A stretch of 9,903 nucleotides of DNA. Origin: a bacterium. Its GTDB lineage: Bacteria > Bacteroidota > Ignavibacteria > Kapaibacteriales > UBA2268. Position 1 is the stretch's first letter, and each line of letters starts with the position of its first letter. The stretch lies in assembly GCA_030426865.1 (NCBI GenBank), contig JAUHXN010000089.1:1-9903 (forward strand). The letters run 5' to 3'. The notes beneath the pieces were generated by a model. It was not told the DNA's origin, made no database searches, and saw only the letters and a list, made by a program, of their open reading frames with translations. Positions 1 through 6,665 of the stretch are shown here, in pieces. A program made the position numbers and the translations under genes.

Positions 1-106
1 AACAGAGAATATAAAAGTCGATTTTATCCAAATTAGAGAGCTTCTAGGAAATAAATCTGCATGTAAAACAGCATCAAGTATAATATATAAAGAGTTTATT
101 GCTTGA
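1..106 (+). CDS. lpxB: Probable lipid-A-disaccharide synthase, C-terminal tail only
   Basis: A frame open from the left edge ends at TGA 104-106 and encodes the last 34 residues of a protein that begins outside the window. The tail reads roughly IRELLGNKSACKTASSII and then KEFIA. This resembles the end of LpxB, where a 'leLLg...a...aA..I' helix closes the GT-B glycosyltransferase fold. LpxB joins UDP-2,3-diacylglucosamine to lipid X to give the lipid A disaccharide at the inner membrane. Seen: the open frame and its stop. Inferred: the identity, which rests on a short weak match plus the two lipid A genes immediately downstream. The stop overlaps the TTG start of the next gene in the tetramer TTGA. 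Another glycosyltransferase or an unrelated helical tail cannot be excluded. Confidence 0.5.
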   Translation, partial: TENIKVDFIQIRELLGNKSACKTASSIIYKEFIA

Positions 107-687
107 AAATAACCACTAAAATAGGGCTATATTTACTATATTTGATTTCTCTTACATGGAGAGTATCTATATTAGGAACTTGTGATAAAAATCCTAAAGT
201 AGTAGCATTTTGGCATGGGAAAATGCTTCCAGTATGGTTTTATTTTAGAAAGTATAAAAAGAAAGCTGGTATAGTAAGTAGTAGTAAAGATGGTCAGATA
301 CTCTCTGATTATCTAAAAATTTTAAATTTCGAATTGATACGTGGTTCATCATCAAAAGGTGGAAAGAAAGTCATAGAAAGAGCTGTTGAACTTTCAGATG
401 ATAATACTATCTTAATAACTCCTGATGGACCTAGAGGACCAATCGATAAAATGAAAATTGGAGCAGTTTTAATATCACACAGAGGCAATATTCCTCTTCA
501 ACTTTGTAGTGTAAAAATTGCTTGGTCTATAAAGTTAAAAAGTTGGGATAAATTTGAAATACCATTGCCATTCTCCCCAATCACTCTTAAGTTCTCAGAG
601 ATTTATGAGTTTAATAATTTGGATGATAGAGAAGAAGTACAAAAACAATTAATAACATTAGAAAAGATAATGAGTGATCTTAGTTGA
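103..687 (+). CDS. DUF374-family lysophospholipid acyltransferase-like protein (candidate lipid A acyltransferase)
   Basis: This 194-residue protein shows the motif set of the DUF374 branch of the LPLAT acyltransferase superfamily. FWHGKMLP (36-43) holds the likely catalytic His38. SSSKDGQ follows at 59-65, RGSSSKGG at 80-87, and TPDGPRGP at 106-113, the usual substrate/phosphate-binding signature. A hydrophobic N-terminus (about 7-18) suggests membrane association without cleavage. Lying between probable lpxB and lpxK, it may add an acyl chain to a lipid A precursor at the cytoplasmic face; that role is inferred, since DUF374 proteins are mostly uncharacterised. The start is TTG at 103. An in-frame stop lies at 88-90, no ATG or GTG follows it, and the first internal ATG (residue 41) would delete the catalytic His. 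No Shine-Dalgarno is visible, so translational coupling to the upstream stop through TTGA is likely. The length is slightly short for the family, but all motifs are present. Confidence 0.85.
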   Translation: MKITTKIGLYLLYLISLTWRVSILGTCDKNPKVVAFWHGKMLPVWFYFRKYKKKAGIVSSSKDGQILSDYLKILNFELIRGSSSKGGKKVIERAVELSDDNTILITPDGPRGPIDKMKIGAVLISHRGNIPLQLCSVKIAWSIKLKSWDKFEIPLPFSPITLKFSEIYEFNNLDDREEVQKQLITLEKIMSDLS

Positions 688-1655
688 AATTGTTATCATA
701 CATATATATTCTAATCACAAGAATTAGAAACTTCTTTTATAATAACGAATTGATAAAAAGTTATAAATCTAAATCCTATGTTATTTCTGTTGGTAATATA
801 ATAGCTGGTGGAACTGGTAAAACTCCAATAATAATATATCTAGCTAAAATGTTAAAAAATGAAGGATATAAAGTAGGTATCATTACTGGAGGTTATAAAC
901 GAAAAAGTAAAAGTCTTCTAGTTGTTCATGATTCAGATAAATTATCCACAACTGTGGATAAAGCTGGCGATGAGGCGTATATGATAGCTAAAGAAGTAGG
1001 CTCTCCCCTTCTTATTCATGATAAGAAGTATATGGCACTAAAAGAGATGGATAATATATTTGAGATAGATGTAGTTTTAGTAGATGACGGATTTCAACAT
1101 AGAAAAATATATCGTGATCTAGACTTAGTTTTAATAAATCAAAAATCAATTGATGAAGAATATCTTATACCGGCTGGATATCTTAGAGAAGAGAAAAAGA
1201 ATCTAAAGAGAGCTGATGCAATACTGTACAGAGATTTGAACAAAGTAATTGAATATCTTGACGATAAAGAATCTTTTAAATTCACAAGTAATATTAATAC
1301 AGATAAAATAACTGAAAATGGGGCAATTGTAGTAACTGCTATTGCTAATCCGTCAAATTTCATTAACTTTTTAACTGGAAATAATGCAAGGATTGAAAAG
1401 ATATTTTCTTTTAAAGATCATCACTTCTTTAGTGAGAATGATATTGATGATATATTAAAATACTGTAAGTCGAATAATATAAAAAATGTATATACTACAG
1501 AGAAAGATAATGTTAAATTAAATATATACAAGTCTTTATTTGATAAGCTTGATATTAATATTTTATCGATAGAATTAGAGATAGAATTTGGTAATGAGAA
1601 TAATTTTAAAAAATATATACTGAATAAGATAAATGAAAAGAATAATACAAATTAG
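684..1655 (+). CDS. lpxK: Tetraacyldisaccharide 4'-kinase (lipid A 4'-kinase)
   Basis: LpxK phosphorylates the 4' position of the tetraacyl disaccharide 1-phosphate to give lipid IVA at the inner membrane. The 323-residue protein carries the family landmarks in order: an N-terminal segment with an R/Y-rich helix; the P-loop SVGNIIAGGTGKTP (35-48) with Lys46 and Thr47; GDEAYMIA (95-102); the DDGFQH motif (134-139), whose Asp belongs to the catalytic centre; PAGYLRE (163-169); FKDHHFF (243-249); and TTEKDNVKL (271-279). The usual GYGR segment reads GYKRK (70-74), a mild deviation. The start is TTG at 684: an in-frame TAG sits directly before it at 681-683, and the next ATG (residue 99) lies beyond the P-loop. 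It overlaps the preceding gene by four bases (TTGA) and the following gene by 23 bases, so coupled translation is expected. Length and motifs indicate an intact enzyme. Confidence 0.96.
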   Translation: MKLLSYIYILITRIRNFFYNNELIKSYKSKSYVISVGNIIAGGTGKTPIIIYLAKMLKNEGYKVGIITGGYKRKSKSLLVVHDSDKLSTTVDKAGDEAYMIAKEVGSPLLIHDKKYMALKEMDNIFEIDVVLVDDGFQHRKIYRDLDLVLINQKSIDEEYLIPAGYLREEKKNLKRADAILYRDLNKVIEYLDDKESFKFTSNINTDKITENGAIVVTAIANPSNFINFLTGNNARIEKIFSFKDHHFFSENDIDDILKYCKSNNIKNVYTTEKDNVKLNIYKSLFDKLDINILSIELEIEFGNENNFKKYILNKINEKNNTN

Positions 1656-2412
1656 TTTTGCACTTTCTATATTGCTATTACTATTTTCCTGTTCTAATGA
1701 GAAAATGAAAATAGCATTATCTAAAGGAAGTGGTGGTCAGTCTTATGTTAATTATTCTGAATGGCTAGAAAGTTATGGTCATAATATCGAAATAGTTGAT
1801 ATATATGCTTCTGATGATCCTGTTAAAGATTTATTAGAATGTGATGCACTTGTACTTACTGGAGGCCCTGATGTACATCCTGGTAGGTTTGATAAGCCAT
1901 ACGAATCAGATAGATGTTCGATAGATGAATATCGCGATACTTTAGAGTTTGAATTACTTAGAAATGCATTATTAATTAAAATGCCAATATTAGGCATTTG
2001 TAGAGGCCAACAATTGATTAATGTGGCACTAGGAGGGTCTTTGATTATTGATATTCCTAATGACCTTACAAACCCAGTAATTCATCAATTAGACGAAGGT
2101 GATGCAACACATAGACTATTTTTGGAAGATGGAACTTACCTTAAAGAGATTGCTGATGTTGATAGTGCACTTGTAAATAGTAATCATCATCAAGCTGTTG
2201 ACAAACTTTCAAAAGAATTAAAACCCACAGGTTATACAAGAGACGGTATAATTGAATCATTTGAGTGGCGAGATGTATCTTTTAAAAGTTGGATGTTAGC
2301 TGTTCAATGGCACCCAGAAAGATTAGAAAGAGATCATCCACTTTCAGAACCATTAGCAAATGAGTTTATAGAAGCAGCAAAAAAGTTCAAGAATAAACTA
2401 AATAATAAGTAA
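1633..2412 (+). CDS. Peptidase C26 / gamma-glutamyl hydrolase-like class I amidotransferase-fold lipoprotein
   Basis: The 259-residue protein has two parts. Residues 1-20 form a lipoprotein signal peptide: Lys2-Arg3, a hydrophobic run, then lipobox LFSC with Cys20. Residues 25-255 form a class I glutamine-amidotransferase fold close to PuuD-type gamma-glutamyl-GABA hydrolases. The visible landmarks are TGGPDVHP (76-83), GICRGQQLINVALGG (121-135) with nucleophile Cys123, NSNHHQAVDKL (182-192), and QWHPER (225-230) completing a Cys123-His227-Glu229 triad. The family cleaves gamma-glutamyl amide bonds; the substrate here is unknown. The lipobox implies a lipid-anchored envelope enzyme, whereas PuuD itself is cytosolic. 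The start overlaps lpxK by 23 bases, and the stop TAA overlaps the next ATG by one base. An internal ATG at 1705 (residue 25) would give a cytosolic form, but the signal peptide is too well formed to dismiss. Function beyond fold and triad is inferred. Confidence 0.87.
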   Translation: MKRIIQISFALSILLLLFSCSNEKMKIALSKGSGGQSYVNYSEWLESYGHNIEIVDIYASDDPVKDLLECDALVLTGGPDVHPGRFDKPYESDRCSIDEYRDTLEFELLRNALLIKMPILGICRGQQLINVALGGSLIIDIPNDLTNPVIHQLDEGDATHRLFLEDGTYLKEIADVDSALVNSNHHQAVDKLSKELKPTGYTRDGIIESFEWRDVSFKSWMLAVQWHPERLERDHPLSEPLANEFIEAAKKFKNKLNNK

Positions 2413-2960
2413 TGAAATGTTGGCCTGTTCCTAATAGTTTTTCTGATTCTTTGCCAACAGAAGGTGATAGAGGTAGCTATTGGGAAGATAGACATATTGG
2501 GTTCAACTGTGGTGTAGATATTTTTTGTCCTGAAGATTCAGATATACTTGTTATTGAATCAGGTATTGTTCTCAATATAAGTCAATACACTGAAAAGAAT
2601 GATAAATCTTGTTTTGAGAGTACAATGCAATGTGTAATAAAATGTAACTCTGTAATGTACAAGTACTCTTTTTTAAATGAAGTTTCAATTAAACTTGGTC
2701 AAAAAGTAAAAAAAGGTGAGAAACTAGGAAAATGTAAACTTACTGTTATAAAAGAGCGAGTAAAGCCATCAGATCCTTTTTACCTAAGAGATATAGCGCA
2801 TTCTAATCAAACAACTTATATACATTTAGAGATTTTCAAGGCACCAATTATGGAGATTAGACCTTATGAATATGGTAATTTCCTTGGAGATCAAAAGCCA
2901 AAATCATTAATCAATCCAAATCTATATTTATCAGGTTTAAATAAACAAACTCAAATCTAG
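2412..2960 (+). CDS. M23 (LytM-like) fold protein with degenerate zinc site, cytosolic and cysteine-rich
   Basis: The 182-residue protein follows the M23 layout. CGVDIFCPED (33-42) corresponds to the family's HxGxDixxP segment. GIVLNI (51-56) follows, then LGQKVKKGEKLGK (95-107), a typical 'vkvGqkVkkGqvIG' turn. YIHLEI (136-141) corresponds to HxHFEI, and NPNLYL (168-173) ends the domain. Asp36 and His138 are kept, but the first zinc His is Asn32 and the first His of HxH is Tyr136, so ordinary zinc endopeptidase activity is unlikely. His28 might be a substitute ligand. There is no signal peptide, and an in-frame TAA at 2406-2408 rules out a longer form. Seven cysteines (3, 33, 39, 67, 74, 78, 108) suit a reducing cytosol or a metal site. 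It is coupled to the C26 gene by TAATG. Its role is unknown; it could be a non-enzymatic binding or regulatory domain. Confidence 0.72.
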   Translation: MKCWPVPNSFSDSLPTEGDRGSYWEDRHIGFNCGVDIFCPEDSDILVIESGIVLNISQYTEKNDKSCFESTMQCVIKCNSVMYKYSFLNEVSIKLGQKVKKGEKLGKCKLTVIKERVKPSDPFYLRDIAHSNQTTYIHLEIFKAPIMEIRPYEYGNFLGDQKPKSLINPNLYLSGLNKQTQI

Positions 2961-4915
2961 TTTATATTATATTGCATTTGGAATATTAATTGTGTCCTTT
3001 TATTACCGATTACCTCTTCATTACCACTTCCTATTTTCCCAGAACTATTTTTAAAAAGATGGTTTGCTCTTAACCACATATCAACTCCATCAATTATATT
3101 ATATTTGACAAAAATGTTAATGTTGTTTCCGGATTGATAAAATGGGTAAACATAAGCAAATCCTGGTACTTGATACATATAGGTATATATAACTGTTTCG
3201 AAATCACTAGTATTAAAAGAGATATAGCTAATACCATAATGTAAATCTAATTTACTTCCTTTACGTTTTAACTCTAGTAGAATTAAATTTCCAGTTTGTA
3301 AATCTTGAAAATCGTTAATTCTAAAAGATAATTCTGCTCTCCCCCTAAAATTGAAATTATTTCCTATACTCCTATTGATTTCAAATCTTGTATTTAGTTT
3401 TGTGTTAGGAATTGTAAATTTAGTGATTAACGAATCTTCTTTGAATGTATCTGATTTCCTTTCATAATCTATTCTTATATGATACTTAGTTGACTGACTA
3501 TTAAGTATCATATCCAAATAATATTCAACTCCCCTTATTGGCTTTGTAGTAGTAAATGTTTTCAAATCTGAATTATAAATATCAGAGAACAATGCTAATG
3601 TGATGTTATCAATATTATAAGAGATTCCTGTCAATACCCCTTTTTCATTAGCTACAAATGATTGTTCTCCAAAATTTGTTGCATAAGGTGCTCTATAATT
3701 TGGATCGGTATATCTTAAGTCAGTTAAAAAAATCAAATTATCATAAAACTCAAGTAAATAATTAGTTCTAAAAGACAAATTATTATTAATATCAGTACAT
3801 AACTCAAATTTTAATATTTCATCATTACTTCCAACTCTACCATATAATGTATTTAGAAATCCATTTCGCCCATAGAAACTTGAAAAAGAAGTAGATTCTA
3901 TAAACTTATCATAACCTAAATGTGTGGTTAGAAAACCAAGACTAAAGTTTTGAGTTTCATATTCCAAATTTATCCCTAGGAGAGATTCATTTAATTGATT
4001 CTTTTTCTCAATTTCTGTTTCTGTTCTAAAATAACCAGATTTATATACTGATGAAACTATATCTCTATCGAAGTCAACTGTTGCAGACCTTTTAGTGTTT
4101 CCGTAAAGAGCAGCTATTCTAAAGTCTGAAAAACTATTAAGGTAAAATGTTTTTTCAAGATATACTCCTCTAAAAAAATTGAAGTCAATTGTTGATCTAT
4201 TCATCTCTGCACCATGACCAAATTCAGAAGATGTGTTTATAAAGTCTGAATTCTTAAGACTAAGGAAACTCTGGTCATAAAGATTACCAAGTCCGTAAGA
4301 AATATTATAATCGCCAGCTATAACTTTGAAATTTTCTTTTTCATATTTCAAGGCAAGTGAATAAAAATCAGTTAAAGAAACTTCACCATCATCTTTATCT
4401 ATAACTAAATTTAGATCAAAATCCTGATATCTGGTTCTAAGCTTTTGGTAAAAATTAAGTTCCGAGCCCAAATATTTTTCATTCTCAAATCCTTTAATTG
4501 GTTCTAAGTTACTTCTATACCTTACAGTATAGTTATTATTAAAATCTTTTGAAATTGTATTCGAAGTGATCAAACATTCCTTTAAGATAAATTTTATTAT
4601 TTCATCCGCCGCTATTTCATTTATTACTTTTTCTAATTCGAAACGAGTTTTATAAGGACCTTTCGATTTTATTTCGTCGATTATCCAGTCAGTAATAAAA
4701 GGCAAATCTCTTAATTGTTTTTTATTAGCAGAGTTAATGTTGATAGGATTTGATTGGAAAAACTCAAACACATCTTGTATTTGAGACAAATCTAGATAAT
4801 CTTGCGCTGCTGGTGTTCTGTTTCCGAAATAATTCTCTAACAAAGTTTCGAAATCCTTTGCACTAATGTTTAGGACAAAAAAAAATAAAACTATTATTGA
4901 TACACTTCTAATCAA
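2957..4915 (-). CDS. Secreted helix-hairpin-helix (ComEA-like) protein with outer-membrane beta-barrel-like C-terminus
   Basis: The 652-residue protein begins with a signal peptide (hydrophobic 6-16, likely cut after ISA at 17-19). A helix-hairpin-helix follows at about 57-97: NPININSANKKQLRDLPFI resembles the ComEA motif 'ININtA...eL..LPGI', and GPYKTRFELEKV resembles 'G.F...edL..V'. A second, weaker repeat may span 98-116. The remaining 530 or so residues are alternating, aromatic-rich strands, as in an outer-membrane beta-barrel. Proteins of this build occur in Bacteroidota/Chlorobi genomes and are often annotated only as helix-hairpin-helix proteins. The substrate is unknown; such motifs usually bind the DNA backbone without sequence preference. 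The start is TTG at 4915: an in-frame TAG lies three codons upstream and no early ATG exists. It overlaps the upstream PorV-like gene by eight bases. A nine-T run encodes Phe11-13 inside the signal peptide. Confidence 0.75.
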   Translation of the reverse strand: MIRSVSIIVLFFFVLNISAKDFETLLENYFGNRTPAAQDYLDLSQIQDVFEFFQSNPININSANKKQLRDLPFITDWIIDEIKSKGPYKTRFELEKVINEIAADEIIKFILKECLITSNTISKDFNNNYTVRYRSNLEPIKGFENEKYLGSELNFYQKLRTRYQDFDLNLVIDKDDGEVSLTDFYSLALKYEKENFKVIAGDYNISYGLGNLYDQSFLSLKNSDFINTSSEFGHGAEMNRSTIDFNFFRGVYLEKTFYLNSFSDFRIAALYGNTKRSATVDFDRDIVSSVYKSGYFRTETEIEKKNQLNESLLGINLEYETQNFSLGFLTTHLGYDKFIESTSFSSFYGRNGFLNTLYGRVGSNDEILKFELCTDINNNLSFRTNYLLEFYDNLIFLTDLRYTDPNYRAPYATNFGEQSFVANEKGVLTGISYNIDNITLALFSDIYNSDLKTFTTTKPIRGVEYYLDMILNSQSTKYHIRIDYERKSDTFKEDSLITKFTIPNTKLNTRFEINRSIGNNFNFRGRAELSFRINDFQDLQTGNLILLELKRKGSKLDLHYGISYISFNTSDFETVIYTYMYQVPGFAYVYPFYQSGNNINIFVKYNIIDGVDMWLRANHLFKNSSGKIGSGNEEVIGNKRTQLIFQMQYNIN

Positions 4916-5714
4916 ATTTATAACCTAACCCAAAACTATTAGTAACACCTAGATAATTATGATAATTCATATCATACACTATAAAGAAATCATCAATTGT
5001 ATCAATATTTAGATTAAACTGTATCATTTGGGGTTCAGTTGAATATGATATTGCCATTAATCCTAATTCATCAAATTCCTTAATAAAACTGAAAATCAAA
5101 CTAGAGCTATTCTCTATTCTTATTTCAGTGCCTAATTGAAATCGAAAACTTTCGTACAATTCGTATTCTAATCCAAATAATGCCCTCTGTTTCTTTACAT
5201 CATTATTTTCTTCAAGACTGGAATTAAGAATATTAGTAATTGCAAAACCAAAATTAAAATTGGAGTTCAATTCTAAAATGCCACCAATATCAAAAGTAAA
5301 ATTTCCAAAACGATTATAGTTTTGAATATTCAAATAACTATAATTAACAGAGACAGTTGGTGTAAAATTTTCAAAAATATGGTAGCCAATACTGTATCCT
5401 AAACTAGAGTATGTATATAACTCTTGAAAAATTCCACTCAAATTTACAAAATGAATCACGCTATCACTTTTAAATGATACATTTAAACTATGATTGCTAA
5501 GTTCATTTAGTCCAAAAGTGGAAGGAATGTAACTAGTTGCAATTGAATTTCGTTCTATATTAATAAGTTTCGATGGATTATCACTTATATCTTGGATAGA
5601 AATAGATGAAACTGGAAAACTAATATTGGGAGATAAATCTAATACTTGACATTTTAACTCTATCGAAGTATTAAATAAAATAATTAAACTGCAATATATG
5701 ATTATTCTAATCAT
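4908..5714 (-). CDS. PorV/PorQ-like outer-membrane beta-barrel protein
   Basis: This 268-residue protein has a signal peptide (hydrophobic 4-14) probably cut just before Gln23. It then has the layout of small PorV/PorQ-type barrels of the FadL superfamily: an 'NPSKL' segment (46-50) after the plug-like start, a phrase resembling 'P..fGl.eL' (64-72), repeated amphipathic strands with Gly-Tyr turns (GYSIGYH about 106-112), FGNFTFDIGG (136-145) and a 'GFAITNIL' strand (155-162). Family members sit in the outer membrane; PorV itself escorts type IX secretion cargo, but many relatives have no known role. The gene starts with ATG, is first in its operon, and overlaps the helix-hairpin-helix gene by eight bases, so the two products are probably made together and may work together. 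The specific PorV or PorQ assignment is not supported; only the fold class is. Confidence 0.65.
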   Translation of the reverse strand: MIRIIIYCSLIILFNTSIELKCQVLDLSPNISFPVSSISIQDISDNPSKLINIERNSIATSYIPSTFGLNELSNHSLNVSFKSDSVIHFVNLSGIFQELYTYSSLGYSIGYHIFENFTPTVSVNYSYLNIQNYNRFGNFTFDIGGILELNSNFNFGFAITNILNSSLEENNDVKKQRALFGLEYELYESFRFQLGTEIRIENSSSLIFSFIKEFDELGLMAISYSTEPQMIQFNLNIDTIDDFFIVYDMNYHNYLGVTNSFGLGYKFD

Positions 5715-5719
5715 TGTGT

Positions 5720-5727
5720 TATCTTTG
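5720..5727 (+). promoter_or_regulatory. Bacteroidota-type -7 promoter element, TATCTTTG
   Basis: TATCTTTG matches the Bacteroidota primary sigma -7 consensus TAnnTTTG exactly and lies 24 bases before the ATG at 5752, in the 37-base gap between divergent genes. A start of transcription near 5732-5735 would leave a short A-rich leader. No convincing -33 TTG is seen at the expected spacing, so the call rests on the -7 box and its position. On the opposite strand the nearest candidate, TATATTG, lacks one T, so the promoter of the minus-strand operon is not identified. Confidence 0.55.
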
Positions 5728-5751
5728 TTATAAGTACAATATAAATAAAAT

Positions 5752-6657
5752 ATGAAAAATATGAGAAAAATATTATTAATTACACTAAGTTTTATTGCAT
5801 TTGGATTGAATGCAGTAGCGCAAGAGATAGAGGCTGATGTTTCAGTGAATATTGAAATGTTGGATCAAGATAAAAGAATAAATGTATCTACTTTAGAGAA
5901 TGATTTAGAAAGATATATAAATTCCACAAAATATACAGATATCGAATGGGAAGGAAGAAAAATACCTGTAGATATTTCTATTGCACTTACTGGTGGTTAC
6001 AACAATAGATATACTGCAAAGTTATTTATAGCATCTAAAAGGTATTTATACGGTCAAGAGGATGGAACTTCTATTGTTCTTAAAATAGCAGATAATGAAT
6101 GGTCTTTCGAATATGCTCAAGGCGCTTATTTTAATTATGATGTAACACGTTATAATGAATTTTCAAGTTTAATAGATTTCTATATGCTGTTGGTAATAGG
6201 ATTTGATATGGATACTTATGAAACATTAGGTGGAAACAGCGCATTTAATATTGCACGTAGAATTGCAGGTGTAGCTTCGAGTAATGATATTCCTGGTTTT
6301 AAGACTTTTGTCCAACCAGGTGAGTTCACTAAATTTGCACTAATTTCTGAGTTGACAGATTTAAGATTCGAGAGTTTAAGAATATTATTCTTCGAATATT
6401 ATGTTGATGGATTGGATATGATGGCGGAAGATAAAGAGAAGGGATTAGAGAACCTAAGAAAAATAATCGGAGATATTGCATATTATAAAAAGAATAAAAT
6501 GACTGGTCCAAGTGTGTTATTACAAGCATTCACAGACTCGAAGGCATTCGAATTAGGAGCATCATTTGAAGGTTACAAAGATCAATCTGTATTTAAAGAC
6601 TTGAAATATATAGACCCAAGTAATACAACTTTATACGAGAGACATGAAGGTAAATAA
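5752..6657 (+). CDS. DUF4835 family protein (possible type IX secretion-associated envelope protein)
   Basis: The 301-residue protein matches the DUF4835 family of Bacteroidota in length and pattern. A signal peptide ends in AVAQ (21-24, cut after Ala23). A strand-rich N-terminal half includes the segment NSTKYTDIEWEG (57-68), equivalent to the family's 'f.NntrWt...f'. RYLYG lies at 97-101 and a tyrosine/phenylalanine-rich stretch at 119-150. FDMDTYETLGG (151-161) is the clearest signature, and a helical C-terminal half contains YYVDGLDMMAEDKEKG (216-231) and LLQAFTDSKAFEL (256-268). I recall, without being able to verify, that this family has been linked to type IX secretion under the name PorD; no catalytic motif is visible. 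ATG at 5752 is chosen because it follows a TATCTTTG box; ATG at 5761 (residue 4) is equally compatible with the signal peptide. The gene appears monocistronic, ending before a convergent hairpin. Confidence 0.88.
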   Translation: MKNMRKILLITLSFIAFGLNAVAQEIEADVSVNIEMLDQDKRINVSTLENDLERYINSTKYTDIEWEGRKIPVDISIALTGGYNNRYTAKLFIASKRYLYGQEDGTSIVLKIADNEWSFEYAQGAYFNYDVTRYNEFSSLIDFYMLLVIGFDMDTYETLGGNSAFNIARRIAGVASSNDIPGFKTFVQPGEFTKFALISELTDLRFESLRILFFEYYVDGLDMMAEDKEKGLENLRKIIGDIAYYKKNKMTGPSVLLQAFTDSKAFELGASFEGYKDQSVFKDLKYIDPSNTTLYERHEGK

Positions 6658-6665
6658 TTTTTAAA

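Noticed and set aside
1139..1363. Minus-strand open frame of 74 codons inside lpxK
   Set aside because: It lies fully within conserved lpxK, has no recognisable motif and no promoter, and its low-complexity composition fits the shadow of an AT-rich coding frame.
1779..1997. Minus-strand open frame of 72 codons inside the C26 gene
   Set aside because: It is antisense to the catalytic core of a well-supported gene, with no family resemblance.
1705..2412. Shorter C26 form starting at internal ATG 1705
   Set aside because: It would discard a complete lipoprotein signal with lipobox. It is kept only as an alternative in the gene entry.
2935..2946. Weak inverted repeat GTTTA/TAAAC before the convergent stops, considered as a terminator
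   Set aside because: The arms are only five bases, with a two-base gap and no T run, too weak to act as an intrinsic terminator.
6378..6392. Perfect palindrome AAGAATATTATTCTT
   Set aside because: It is inside DUF4835 coding sequence, entirely A+T apart from one pair, and far from any promoter, so chance is the simplest reading.
6329..6529. Minus-strand open frame of 66 codons inside the DUF4835 gene
   Set aside because: It is a shadow of the conserved C-terminal half of DUF4835, with no support as a gene.
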